Source of the DNA: Przewalskia tangutica
Taxonomy: Eukaryota > Streptophyta > Magnoliopsida > Solanales > Solanaceae
Assembly (NCBI GenBank): GCA_029844215.1
Contig: CM056731.1
Span: 81,426,992 to 81,490,991 of the forward strand
Direction: 5' to 3'
Length of the DNA: 64,000 nucleotides
The translations under genes and the position numbers were made by a program. Below the pieces are notes generated by a model. That model was not told the DNA's origin. It saw nothing but the letters and a program-made list of their open reading frames with translations, and made no database searches. Shown here piece after piece: positions 10,893 through 22,562 of this stretch (its first letter is position 1; every line of letters begins with the position of its first letter).

Positions 10893-13800
10893 TGTTACAC
10901 CCCGTAAGTCCAGAACATGTATAAGAGAATGTACGAAAGGAAACAAGACTTGGAAATTAGTACGAAAGGAAGAATTGTTCTTCCGACGGAAAAATCTTTC
11001 GAACGTCGGAAAGGATAAATGTTCGTTGTTGAGAATTGGTTTCTCAAAATTAATTATTTAAAGAGTATGGGACTTATTAACATTATGGAATTTTACTTGT
11101 ACGGATTTGGTCATGTGGGGCCCACCCGAGGAATTTTACATTTTTGTGGGGCCCACGAGGGTTACAGAATTTTATGGACGAATGGGAGGGCAACACGTGG
11201 CACCTCCCCCACTTGATGTTGGACGAAATTTGCAAGGTTAGGATGGTCATTTGACCTATGTAGATAATAAGTCTTCTAAGCTTGATATTGTTGACAAGTC
11301 AACTTGCCACATGGGCTTGATCCTAGTGAAATTCATCCTAACCACTCATGTGTTGCAATCTAAACCCTCCAATGTGTTATATATATCATGCTAGTGCAAG
11401 ACTTGGCTTTTTACACTTAGAAAAAATTAGAGAAACTTGTTCTTGTTCATCATAGCTCTCGGGTTCACTATAAGTCCCACACAAAATTTTTATAGTTTTG
11501 ATCCATTAGCCACAAGACTTTAACCCAATGTCCCTAAGGGTATTGTAAGGATATCTCAATAGAAAGATTTCGGAAAAAATGTATTTTTACGTTAGTCGCA
11601 AGGCGGAAACTAAGTGAGTTCTTCAACTTTGAAGATGGAACTTGAAGATGGGTTCTTCATAGGCCTCTAAGGAGTGCTTGGAGCGGATTGGAACTTATGG
11701 AAAGGAGCTAAGAATTTCTAAGGCGCGACTTTGGATCTTGGAAATTTTAAGGGCTTGGAAAGGTATAATTTTGTCGTTTTAGTAGTTAAGACTTACTTAT
11801 TGTTGTAGCTATGGATTTTAGAAATCATGTGTTATATAGTATGAAGTTTGATAATTATATTGGCTATTGGAACCCTAATCCAAAAACTAGCATGTTTAGC
11901 TTTAAGATTGGAATTCAAGTTGATTATTAGTTTAAGTAAATCGCGTGTTGAATAAAGAAGGAAATTATAGTTGTTGAAGTTGTTTATGACTAAATAACAT
12001 GTTGACCTAAGAACTTGGAATTGGAAAAGGATTGGAAAAGACTTTGAATTGTTAGTTGTAGTTGGCCGAGAATGGCTTGGAGTTTTAAACTACTTGATAT
12101 GAATTGTGGGGCGGAATTTTACACGTATTGTAAGGCGTGTAATCCCCTTTGGTTGGTTGTTGTTTGGAGCCTTAAATGTGGCATGTTTGGTTATTGTATT
12201 CGGCCTTGAAAAAGGTGGCAAAGTGAGTAGAAACAAAGGAAGTGCTGCCCGATTTTCCGTATAATTAGAGACCGTATACTTAGTATTATTCTACGTTAGA
12301 GGCTAGAAGTTGATAGTCTTGTTGTGACCATTATAGGTTGACACTTCTACGTACGGCGTATTCGGCTTAGCTTGTGGATTTAGCGAAAAGGTATGTGAAC
12401 TATCTCTCTTCTAGCATGATTCCTTAAGATTAAGAAAGTATGTTCTACTCCTTAAATGATCCATTCCTTGTTTGTATTTGGATTGCCTAGAATAGAATTT
12501 GTTCTATGTACTTCCTTGATTGTACTTTGATGTTTAAATTGTAAGTTGTAAAATCCATTTTCTTAGTGAAGTTTGGATTCTTAAAAGTGAAAGTATTTTA
12601 CTTAAAGTACATAGAGTCTTGAAAAGGAAGTGGTTTCCAAATCTTTTGGGCTAGTGCCTTAGTCCCAAAATCCTAAAGGTCATTATAATGACTTTAGGGG
12701 AGTCAAAGGTGATCTACTTAATTGTTTTAAAGAGGAGAAATGACATGATTTAAGAGAAGTAACTTGTTTTAAAGAGTGAGTTACTTGAGGTTTAAAAGTA
12801 GAAGAAACTTGTTTTCTATATATTAAGAGACTTGAAGTGTTTTGAAAGTTAAGAACTTGATTTGTAAGTATGTGATACTTGGTTTTAATAGTATAAGTCT
12901 CTCGGTTATAAAAGGAATGGATATGTCTAAAACCATAAAGGGTTATAACGGCTTTATGGGAAGTTGGTTATAACGGCTTTATGGAAGGTTTAGAAAGTTG
13001 TCTATTTTGATTAAAGGGCATAAGTTGCCTAGATTGTGAAAATTTGAAGTTACTTGATTTCAAGCCTTGATATGAGTTTTCTAAACGTGTAGTAACTTAC
13101 TTTGAAAAATAGACATGCCTTGATACTACGGGTGTTAGTATCTTGGGATTTTACATAAAAATGAGTCTTTTGAAAAGAATGTACGTACGTAGTACTTTGG
13201 CCTGTTTAATTGAGAATAAGTCTATGTGATGCCTTGATTAGTACTTTGGCTTGATAAATTGAGAATTTGTCTAAGAGTGCCCTAATAAGTACTTTGGCTT
13301 GTTAAATGAGAATTATTCTATTTGTGCCCTGATAAGTACTTTGGCTTGTTAAATGAGAATTATTCTAGTTGTGCCCTGATAAGTACTTTGGCTTGTTAAA
13401 TGAGAATTATTCTATTTGTGCCCTGATAAGTACTTTGGCTTGTTAAATGAGAATTATTCTATTTGTGCCCTGATAAGTACTTTGGCTTGTTAAATGAGAA
13501 TTATTCTATTTGTGCCTTGATAAGTACTTTGGCCTGATAAATTGAGAATTTGTCTAAGTGTGCCTTGATAAGTACTTTGGCTTGATTAATTGAGAATTAT
13601 TCTATGTGTGCCTTGATAAGTACTTTGGCTTGTTTAGTTGAGAATTGCCTATGTGTCTTTGGAAATAGCGGTTGTGTGCTATTGGTATATCGGTCGTTTC
13701 GGGTCATTCCGGGTTTGTGGCATTTGCAGATTCCGTGGAATTGCTACCCACGATGCGAGGAATACCTCATGCGGGTCCGTAAGGACTTATGCGGGTGAAA

Positions 13801-14847
13801 TAGTCCCATGCGGGCGGGTCCAGCCTATGCGAGGAATACCTCATGCGAATCTGTAAGGGCTTATGCGGGTGAAATAGTCCCATGCGAGGAATACCTCACG
13901 CGGGTCCACGCGGCCTATGCGGGTGAAATAGTCCCAGGAGTAGGATGGTTAAATGATACTGCGGGCTGATGGTCCTGTTTTGATCATGAGCTTCCTATTT
14001 TATATTGTAAGGATACTACTGTTTACTCTCATTGTTAGTAAGGCACAATGTGTTGTAATTTGATTATCATATATGTCCCCGGATTTGATTGTGTTACCTT
14101 ATGGTCATGCTTTTACGATGTGGGATTCCGGGGCATGAGACCACGAGGCATTTAGAACACAGGTGGGACTTGGTGTTCATGTATCCTTATTGGTGTTATT
14201 ACATCATGGACTGCCGGCAGTGAGGAAGGATTCCACGGGCATGATTGATATTATGGGCGTGAGACCCATAGTTATATTTGAGTAGTGACCTTGAGGGCCT
14301 GCGTCCCTGACTTGATATGACTGCTTATGTGTTATGTCTTGTAGGTTGGCTATCGACATGTCTCTGTTTTGTTTAGACTGTTATGATTTCATTCTGAGTA
14401 CTTCATTCACATACTTGGTACATTCTTCGTCTCGACCTCGCCCGAAGCTGCGTTCATGCCGCGAGTTTAATTCTGCTGTTTGGTGATCGGCAGTGTAGGA
14501 CCGCCTTTCGAGTTTTGGATAGCTCCTTCATTGGGAGTTATCTTTTTGGTATAAGTTCTTTCGATGTGCTTTTGTCTGATTATGGATGCAGCGGGGCCTT
14601 GTCAGTCATATTTCAGTAAAAATCTTAGAGGTCTGTATTCATATGTGGGATTGGACTCATGTACAGTGTAGTGTCTTTTATTATGTATATTATATGGCAG
14701 CCTTGAGCCGCCACTTGCGTCACGATTGGTTTTAAAAAAAAATAAAAAAATAAGAGCTATTTAATTTCCGCAGTTTACTTGTGTTGTTAAGGTAGCAGGG
14801 TGCCCAGGTAGGGCACCAGTCTCGGGCCCGGGGTTCGGGGTGTGACA
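10893..14847 (+). repeat. 3' LTR of element A
   Basis: 3955 bp, TGTTACACCCCG...GGTTCGGGGTGTGACA. It nearly matches the 5' LTR, including promoter elements (11115-11386), dyad (12933-12984), minisatellite (13190-13650) and second array (13750-13935). Differences cluster in the last kilobase and often involve CAG/CTG/CCG sites. Confidence 0.93.
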
Positions 14848-14852
14848 AAAGG
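14848..14852. repeat. Target-site duplication AAAGG, right copy (element A)
   Basis: Exact match to 5048-5052. LINE ORF1 resumes at 14853. Confidence 0.95.
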
Positions 14853-15414
14853 TCTAAGATGAACTATGCAAGAGTCTTGGTGGAAGTTGATGTTAGTAAA
14901 GAGCCGGTCACAGAGTTTGGTGTTAAACTTCCCGACAATCGAAGCTACATCCAAAAGGTGAAATATGAGAACTACCCTGATTTTATTTATCATTGCGCCT
15001 CATTTGGTCACAACCATTTGAAGTGTAAGAAGCTGATGCAAGTCACCAACACTCAAGAAGCACGGAAATCCGACAACCCATTGGTACCACCTAGCAATGG
15101 AGGCATTTCTTCTAGCTCGGGAACTGCTATGGCTGCGGGTCAAACTGGTACTTCTAACACTGATCCACCACCCCCTCATCATCCCGTGGGTTGTGATAAC
15201 TTGATGCACTTTGAGAATAGTGTGCAATCACTGCCGCATATTCCTGGAAGTATTGGAGAAGCTCTGAACCTTCAAATCCCTCCGGTTGCGGGTCATCCTG
15301 ACTATTCGTGCTTATGGGTATCACTTGAGGGGTCCTCTAACCAGCACCCCTATACTGGTCTTGCGCAACATGAGAGGCTGGGTAAGGAGGCAATGCATGC
15401 TGATAAGAACACAC
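14853..15414 (+). pseudogene. LINE ORF1, middle segment (zinc knuckle)
   Basis: Reading resumes in the frame left at 5052. The start matches the usual post-DUF4283 stretch of plant LINE and LINE-derived proteins (NYARVLVEVDV), followed by a zf-CCHC_4-like motif with YHCASFGHNHLKC. The first Cys of the expected CxxC is Ile here, so the knuckle is damaged or diverged. A low-complexity Pro/Ser/Gly region follows. The segment stops at element M (15415) and resumes at 47913 in frame. Codons begin at positions divisible by three. Confidence 0.85.
15410..15414. repeat. Target-site duplication CACAC, left copy (element M)
   Basis: CACAC before TGTCACG (the inverted LTR end of M), repeated exactly at 47908-47912. 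It links two ends 32.5 kb apart. Confidence 0.92.
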
Positions 15415-15987
15415 TGTCACGAACCGACCTCGGGCCCGCGACTGGTGCCTTACCCCGGACACCCTAGTGATACAACATCAGAGAAAATCAACGAAAATAA
15501 AACTCATAAAAGATAAACAGTGATACTCAAAACAGGCTAACCAAAACGGCCACCTTTCTGCATATATAAATAATTGAACCTGAACAGTTACATCATTTAC
15601 AAACCCTGCCCACAACAGTACTACATACCTCTAAGAGTTTTTAACAATAACAACGGGACAGGGCCCCGCCATACCCCTGAATGCACAAGTACTCTGATGA
15701 CAGGGACTATACAAAGATAAGCCTCGAGAAGCGGAGCTTCCCAAATCAGAATCGTGATCCTAAGAGCAGGATCAACAAGCTGGTGTACCTCTACTGCGGC
15801 ATGAGCATGGCCCCGAAGGAGGTCGATAACAGTACCAGTATGTGAAACTAAAAATACGGTAATGAAATCATAACAGTCTATATAAAGCAGGAGACATGTA
15901 TGATAGCCAAACTACAGTACACAACATATAAGCAGTCATGTCAAGTCAGGGACTCACGCCCTCAAAGTCATCACTCAAATATAACCA
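15415..15987 (-). repeat. M 3' LTR, piece 1 (LTR 3' end)
   Basis: Starts TGTCACGAACCGACCTCGGG, nearly the same as the M 5' LTR end at 41260. It matches the M 5' LTR up to the equivalent of ~45176, where it switches abruptly at 15987/15988 to a plus-strand LTR (P). Confidence 0.88.
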
Positions 15988-16611
15988 TGGTTGCTATCAT
16001 ATCATAGACTGCCGGCGGTGAGGAAGGAATTCCACGGGCACGAGTGATGATTTGGAGGGCGTGAGTCCCTGACTTGATATAACTGTTATATGTGTGTACT
16101 GTAGTTTGGTTACCATACATGTCTCCTGCTTTATTAGACTGCTATGATTTCATTTATAGTACTTTACAGTTTCACATACTTGGTACTGTTATCTTGACCT
16201 CGCCGGGCTGCGTTACGCCGCAGGTAGGTACATCGATTGTCGATCCATTTTAGGATCACCTTTCAGCGTCTTGGGAAGCTCCGTTCCTTGGAGGCTTATC
16301 TTTGGTATGTTACCACAGTGCAGAGTTCTCGTACATTCGGGGTATGGCGGAACCTGTCCGTCATAGTTGTTGTATAAATCTTGAAGTGCAGCCTAATGGT
16401 GTGAAGCGAGGTTGTAAGATTATGCTGTTCAAAATGTCTTTGTATATATATATGCTAAAAGGCAACCGTTTTGGTTGGCCTATTTTCTTTCATCTTGATC
16501 CATGTCTATTTGCATGTCTAAGTTTTATTTCCGCTGGTTTTTCTCTGATGTTGTATCACTAGGGTGCCCGGGGTAAGGCACCAGTCACGGGCCCGGGTTC
16601 GGGTCGTGACA
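15988..16611 (+). repeat. Truncated 5' LTR of P
   Basis: Begins abruptly at TTGCTATCATATCATAGACT, equal to position ~21827 in the 3' LTR, and ends GGGTCGTGACA. About 3 kb of LTR, including its promoter, is missing. Together with M piece 1 it makes an imperfect inverted repeat. Confidence 0.88.
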
Positions 16612-16615
16612 AAAG

Positions 16616-16627
16616 TGGTATCAGAGC
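16616..16627 (+). other. Primer-binding site of P (initiator tRNA-Met)
   Basis: TGGTATCAGAGC, then AGTTAATCCTCGG, four bases after the LTR end. Confidence 0.9.
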
Positions 16628-16817
16628 AGTTAATCCTCGGAAAGTGTCTACATACCGTGTCTAGTAGAGTCTTGATTATCGGTGTGTTGTGCACCACATC
16701 TATAATCAGGAGGCTATAGGACATTTAGGATTGGTTTCCATTCTTCTCATTCTGAGATCGTGCCTTAGAGCTGTGTGATAAGTCGAACCCTCGAGCGTAT
16801 TCCTTTCCTTTACGATT

Positions 16818-18103
16818 ATGCCTCGCGTAAGGCAACCGAGCCCACGGGCAAGCGGCCGAGGAGGCGCTAGTGGGATCTGAGAGAAATGCGAGGCGCGAGC
16901 GTCAGACTGAGATAGTACTTCAGACGGCAAGTTTTGCGACACCGCCAAGACCAGTGAGTTTAGAGCGCGGCGATGGCTGCTGAGACTCTGATACACGAGC
17001 CTCAGTCCACGGCTGGAAGCGAGATGAGATAAGTACAAGGAGATGGCGATTCTTGGCGGTCGTGGCGAATATGATGATAAATTTGGATCAGCGGTTCGAT
17101 CGATGGCACCGTAGTTCACCTCCGGCGACGGTTTGAGGCTACGGGATTTTACGAGATGTAACCGCGAGTTTTATGGGTCGAGGCACGAGGATGATCCACG
17201 AGTTCATCCGGCGATTCTGACGGATCATGAAGTGATCAAGTCATCGGAGACCGAGTCGGTGGTCCTAGGTTCGCATCGGTGCGTGATACCGCATGATCGT
17301 GGTTTTGATCGTGGAGCTGTCGGGAGAGAATGCACTTCCAGCTATATGGGACGAGTTCTCAGAGGCATTTCTTGCACACTTCTTGCCTCGCGGATGAGGA
17401 GGCTCGGGTAAACGATTTTTGGTGTTGCGGCGAGCAGGCGTATGGTTGGGAGTACAATGTGGAGTTCGACTCATTGGCGTGCGTCCGCGTTGGTAGCTAG
17501 TATGGAGGATCGAGTGCACCGATATGTTCTGAGGCTCGATGATTACCTAGCGAGTTGTTGGTGTAGCTCTTGGTAGGCATGGACATTGCGTGCGCAGCTT
17601 ATGCACTCGGAGGTGAGGCGGAGAAATCGGCGAAATGACGAGTCGTGAAGAGGGCGAGCAGCGAGTCCTTTGGTGACTTCGAGGCGGACCGCCAGTGAGA
17701 CTAGTTATGCGCCTCCGCCCGATCTGAGTGGTCCTCCACAATCTTGAGGCATCCAGTATTGAGGCAGTCGGGGCTCGAGGTTCAGATTTTCGGGAGAAGC
17801 GGGGGTGTTAGCGGTGAAGCCACCCTACCTCGTTGTGACGTGTGGTAGACTCACGCAGTAAGTGTCGTGCTAGTCAGGGAGTTTGTTTTACATGCGGCAG
17901 CGAGGCCATTTAGGGAAAACTGTCAGGCAGGGTAGCCACAGTAGGATAGCCTGAACTACGGGATCAGTTGCGGGTTCTTCACCTTCTATAGCTAGGCAGG
18001 ATGTTCATACACCGGCGGACCACGGTAGAGGTCGCGGTGGAAGTTCCCAGTTTTAGCGGTCCTTTGAACCGCCTACTTTCAGGTATATCCTTAACCCTCT
18101 AGA
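16818..18103 (+). pseudogene. gag: Degraded full-length gag of P
   Basis: The start ATG at 16818 opens MPR- as in the other copies. No long frame survives, but the order of the M gag can be followed: a basic N-terminus; a capsid-like retrotransposon gag region (about 17130-17640), where CTTCCAGCTATATGGGACGA encodes the PAVWDEF motif and TTGGCGTGCGTCC follows; then the zinc-knuckle stretch (about 17830-17930). Many small indels fall at CAG/CTG/CCG positions (CCGCAG read as CGCGG), so part of the damage may be sequencing error. The end is set by similarity to M. Confidence 0.7.
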
Positions 18104-18822
18104 GACTTGTATGTATTGATGATGTGTTTAGTGTTATGTCGGATAGCTTTGTGCTAAAATGTGATTTAGAAACCTGGTTAGTGTAAAAGGGTAAGCCTGG
18201 GGGTGAGAAAATGATGAACCTTAAAATATTACAGTTGAGACCTTAGATGTAAGGCCGTCTTGAGTACCAGATTTTGCGAGTGATCCTTGTCGGAGTGCAT
18301 TTTATGCCTAGAATGTATTGTGTGATAAGTCCCTGGGTAGGGTGAAATGGAAGTGGTAGCTTTCATGACCTGTAGAGGTAAGATTGTTCCGGATCGGGGA
18401 ACAAGAGCGTGATGCGATAAGTGGGTCGGGTTGGGGCCATGTTGAGGGCCAACCCGCGGCCTGTTTCGAGGTTGGGTCAGCTCTGGGTGGTCCCGCCAGG
18501 TGGTAGGGTCACGAGGGTGTTAGGCCCAAGTTTAGATGACCATCGTATGAGTTTGTGGATATGTTCGACCAGAATCGGTTCGTGAAGTCCGGGAATGGCC
18601 TTAGAGGAAAGTGGAGCTAGTAAGATGACCAAGTTTGGAGGTGGTGACTCCAAAGTTTTGGAAACTAAAGCGATGACTAGTGTGGTACGTATACTAAAAG
18701 AGTTCAAGTGTTCGAGGAGGGCACGACGAGTAAGGAAAGAAGAGAACGTGTGTTATTTTGTGGCCAGGTGTGGCATTGGCAACTTGTTAAGAAGAACTTC
18801 ATCGTTGTCCGTCTTGAGAAGG
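18104..18822 (+). other. Non-coding internal region of P after gag
   Basis: Contains the conserved post-gag block (about 18500-18620, TGGTAGGGTCACGAGGGTGT) and GGCCAGGTGTGGCAT near 18762. No pol remnants are recognised. Confidence 0.65.
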
Positions 18823-18857
18823 AACATTCGGGACGAATGTTTCTAAGGAGGGGAGAA
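18823..18857 (+). other. Hairpin and polypurine tract of P
   Basis: AACATTCG-GGA-CGAATGTT (18823-18841), then AAGGAGGGGAGAA ending directly at the 3' LTR. Confidence 0.85.
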
Positions 18858-19064
18858 TGTTATACCGTATTTCCAGTATGTATGCGTGAGGCGTGCGATA
18901 TAATTTGAGCCTTAAAGTAGGCATAGGTTGAAAATTGTGCCAAGTGCCAAAAAGAATCGTTTTTCGACGAAACGTTTTACTAAACTTGCGTAGGGAAAAT
19001 TCCGGCTATGTCATTAATAATTTTTGCGGATTTTTCCGAGAGACGAAACATTTTGGACCAACGG

Positions 19065-19264
19065 GAGGGTGACATGTGTCACCCTCACATTGGAAGCTAG
19101 TGTGGGCGGTTTGGACGATTTGGGGTCAAGAGAGTAGGTAGGATATTTTGTGCAAGTTGTGTGGTAGATGGATAAGGTCCACATGGTTAAAATCTAGCCC
19201 TACACTTGCACCACACTTGTCTTCATCTTGGCCATTGGTTGGCCTTTGGTTAGCCTATAAATAC
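19065..19264 (+). promoter_or_regulatory. U3 promoter of P: E-box palindrome and TATA box
   Basis: Perfect 10-bp arms GAGGGTGACA and TGTCACCCTC around TG (19065-19086), with a CATGTG E-box at the centre. TATAAATAC at 19256-19264. Confidence 0.65.
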
Positions 19265-20068
19265 TCCCCTTACTTGAAGACTTTCTTCATCCAAAAACTT
19301 GAGCAATCTTTCTAAGTCTCAAATACTCCCTCCCTCTTGTTTCTTTCGTCCAAAGCCCCCTCCCCCTTTGAGAGCCTAGCCGAGGCAAACCCCCCCCCTA
19401 ACCTAGTTGTTTTCGTATAATACCCCTTGTTGTGGTATATAAATACTCTCCTAGTATTGTTATAATGCCCAAATACCTTGGCCCAAATACCTTGTAGTAT
19501 TCCCAAGGTTACACTTATACAAAAGCCCAGAAAATACTATTATACTTTCTTTAGCCACTAAACGAAACCCTAAGGAAAAATCTTCATTGATAGTTGAAGT
19601 ATTTAAGTAGAAGTTGGTTAGAACTTCTAAGGGTTGTTTGGAGCGGATTGGAGCACTCGGAGTAGGAGCTAAGCGTTGCTCAGAAGCGACTTTAAACTCG
19701 GATAATTTTGGGCTCATCGAGGTAAATACTACTGTCCTTCTATTGTAATTGGAAATTACATACTGTAGTAGTATAGAAATGAATATAAGATTCATAGAAG
19801 AGATTTGAACTGTAATAGAAGGATATTACAGAATAGACTTGAACTGAATCACATCAGAAGAATATAAGTAGAAGTTAAACTGTACTTACATAGAATTTGT
19901 ATTCTGATGGTGATAACCTTTATTGGTTGAATGTTTTGCAAGTAGCATGTGCTACTTAGAAGGTGGACAAGGCTAGCGGGTTATAGCCAGTGGGCGTTTT
20001 GCTTATAGTCGATAATCGTCGCGAGGTATGTGATTCTTCCTATACCGCGAGCATGATATTTTAAAGGA

Positions 20069-20335
20069 AGATATATATAGTGCGGCAATGCTTTTGACTT
20101 AAGCTGAATAATATATAGTACGGTGAGCGTCGTGTGCTAATTGAGCGTGGTTATGCGGCAATGTCTTTTGACTTAAGCTGAATAATATATAGTCGGTGAG
20201 CGTCGTGTGCTAATTGAGCGTAGTTATACGGCAATGTCTTTTGACTTAAGCCCGAATAATATATAGTACGGTAGGCGACGTGTGCTAATTGAGCGTGGTT
20301 ATGCGGCAATGTCTTTTGACTTAAGCACGAATAAC
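20069..20335. repeat. ~74-bp tandem repeat in the P LTR (~3.5 units)
   Basis: CGGCAATG recurs at 20083, 20155, 20229 and 20304, with TATATAGT, a CGGT(G/A)(G/A)GCG segment and GTGTGCTAATTGAGCGT between. R1 has a related 107-bp duplication (52825-53040). Confidence 0.85.
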
Positions 20336-21298
20336 AAGAAACTTGAAGTATGTCACAATGCTTAAGAAACCATTTTTGAAAGAAGAGTAACACTTGGTTT
20401 TAAAGGTTTTAAAAAGAGTTATACTAGCTTTATGGGGAGTTAGGTATAACGTCTTAAAAGAGGTAAAGAAAATGGTTTACTGATTTTAGAAGTTAAGAGA
20501 CTTGATCTTATAAGATAAGAGACTTAACTTAAGTGAATTAATATGAGTTTTGTGTGAAACCACATTCGTGAGTAATGAGTACGTGGTTTTAAAAGGAATA
20601 ATGTTTCTTGATTTGAAAATCGAGAATGTGTATCGACAAACCACCTGCAGCGTTAATAAAGGAAAATGTATTGAATAATGAAGTATTATTAAAACCAGTA
20701 GAAACCTCCATCTGCATAGAAGCTAAGATGAGACAAAATGATATTACATTTTCTAGATCATGGCTGCTTAATAAGATTGATTATGAACAAGAATAACCTA
20801 CTCGCCTATGGCATATGTTACTCAATTGTTTTAAAAAGAGATTAAGACATTGAACTATGAAACTTTTCTAAAAAGAGACTTGCGTAATTGAAATTAGGCA
20901 AACTGGAACTTTAGGGAAAAGAAGGGCATTGTGTTGTCTTAAAATGGTTTAAAACATAAAGTGTTATAACAGCTTTACGGGAAGTTGGTTATAACGACCT
21001 TATGAAAACAAAAGAAGGGTTTTTATCATTGGTTTTAATGTGGTAACTTGACTTTAAAAAGAGAAGTGTTTTGGTCTAAAAAGAAGGCATGGTATTGCCT
21101 TAATTGGTTTTAAAAAGGAAAGTATGGAAGTTGTTTTGGTTTACTTAAAAGATTTAAGTCACTCTATTTTTATACTACGGGTATCGGGTGACTTTCATAA
21201 AAGGAATGGATCTCTTTAAAAGGAATTTAACGTACGTAGTACTTTAGGGTTAAAACCCGGACTTTGGCATAAAATGAAAGTACTTTGAGTTGTGTATA

Positions 21299-21394
21299 AC
21301 TTGCCTATGCTTGTTGTTGTGAAACTTGCCTATGCTTGTTGTTGTGAAACTTGCCTATGCTTGTTGTTGTGAAACTTGCCTATGCTTGTTGTGA
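21299..21394. repeat. 25-bp tandem repeat in the P LTR (~4 units)
   Basis: CTTGCCTATGCTTGTTGTTG plus TGAAA, repeated with almost no change. Confidence 0.9.
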
Positions 21395-21546
21395 TAGCCT
21401 TTGTTGTGCAAGAATTGTGTTTCTATACTACCGCGTCTCGATGGAGGTCGGTTGACTTGTTGAGAACTTACTTGGACGTGCCGGCAGTGACGGAGAAATT
21501 CCACGGGTACGTTCCTGTTGATAGTGCTACTTTTGCTAAACGCTTT

Positions 21547-21826
21547 GGACATACTGACACGATGCGTAGCGCACGGGTATGCTTCCATTTTGATTGCCGC
21601 CTTGTTGTTCCCTTTTTGGACATACTGACACGATGCGTAGCGCACGGGTATGCTTCCATTTGGAATGCCGTCTTATTGTTTCCCTTTGGACATACTGACA
21701 CGATGCGTAGCGCACGGGTATGCTTCCATTTGGAATGTTGTCTTAGTGTTTCCCTTTGGACATACTGACACGATGCGTAGCGCACGGGTATGCTCCCATT
21801 TGGATTGCTGTCTTGTTGCTATCATA
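21547..21826. repeat. 70-bp tandem repeat in the P LTR (4 units)
   Basis: GGACATACTGACACGATGCG starts at 21547, 21618, 21688 and 21758. It occupies the variable slot just before the conserved GAGGAAGGAATTCCACGGGC. Confidence 0.92.
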
Positions 21827-22562
21827 TCATAGACTGCCGGCGGTGAGGAAGGAATTCCACGGGCACGAGTGATGATTTGGAGGGCGTGAGTCCCTGACTT
21901 GATATAACTGTTATATGTGTGTACTGTAGTTTGGTTATCATACATGTCTCCTGCTTTATTAGACTGCTATGATTTCATTTATAGTACTTTACAGTTTCAC
22001 ATACTTGGTACCTGTTGTACTGACCTCCTTCGGGGGGCTGCGTTCATGCCGCAGGTAGAGGTACATCAGCTGTCGATCCCCGCTTTTAGGATCACCTTTC
22101 AGCGTCTTGGGAAGCTCCGTTCCTTCGGAGGCTTATCTTTGGTATGTTACCCTGAGTCTGTAGGTTCTCGTACATTCAGGGGTATGGCGGGGCCCTGTCC
22201 CGTCATAGTTGTTGTATAAATCTTAAGTGCATGCTTGGTGTGGGCAGGGTTGTAAGGATTGTAACTGTTCAAAATGTCTTTGTATATTTATATGCTAAAA
22301 GGCAACCGTTTGGGTTGGCCTATTTTCTTTCATCTTGATCCATGTCTATTTGCATGTCTAAGTTTTATTTCCGCTGGTTTTTCTCTGATGTTGTATCACT
22401 AGGGTGCCCGGGGTAAGGCACCAGTCACGGGCCCGGGTTCGGGTCGTGACAAAAGTATCCCTACCTCTGGGGTACTATCACTTTACAACTCTAGCAACAA
22501 GGGGAAAACATATATGCTAGGGCGAAATCTGAATCTATCAATGCACGTATGATTCAAAAGAA

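Larger units (their letters stand above)
5053..14847 (+). mobile_element. Complete gag-only LTR retrotransposon A (TR-GAG-like)
   Basis: 9795 bp: 5' LTR 5053 to ~8946, primer site, short gag, purine tract, 3' LTR 10893-14847, and perfect AAAGG duplications. The internal region is only ~1.95 kb and shows no protease, RT, RNase H or integrase motif, so it cannot move alone. The Gag zinc-knuckle layout (CxxCxxxHxxxC then CxxCxxxxHxxxxC) suits a Ty3/gypsy, chromovirus (Tekay-like) origin. The two LTRs match closely by eye over their first 2 kb, which implies a recent insertion. It interrupts LINE ORF1. Confidence 0.92.
15988..22451 (+). mobile_element. 5'-truncated gag-only LTR retrotransposon P
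   Basis: A 5' LTR reduced to its last 624 bp, intact primer site, degraded gag with capsid region, hairpin, purine tract and a full 3.6 kb 3' LTR. It inserted into the internal region of A2: AAAGT at 22452-22456 is the right-hand target sequence, as judged from the intact site in element A near 10095 (complement). The left duplication is lost with the deletion that joined P to M. Confidence 0.87.
18858..22451 (+). repeat. 3' LTR of P
   Basis: 3594 bp from TGTTATACCGTATTTCCAG to GGGTCGTGACA. It has a TATA box, three different tandem arrays and the dyad near 20954-21004. It is the most repeat-rich LTR of the window. Confidence 0.9.

Noticed and set aside
21376..21945. Several frames of about 100 residues on both strands in the P LTR
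   Set aside because: They follow the 70-bp tandem repeat, overlap each other on both strands, and have no counterpart in related LTRs.
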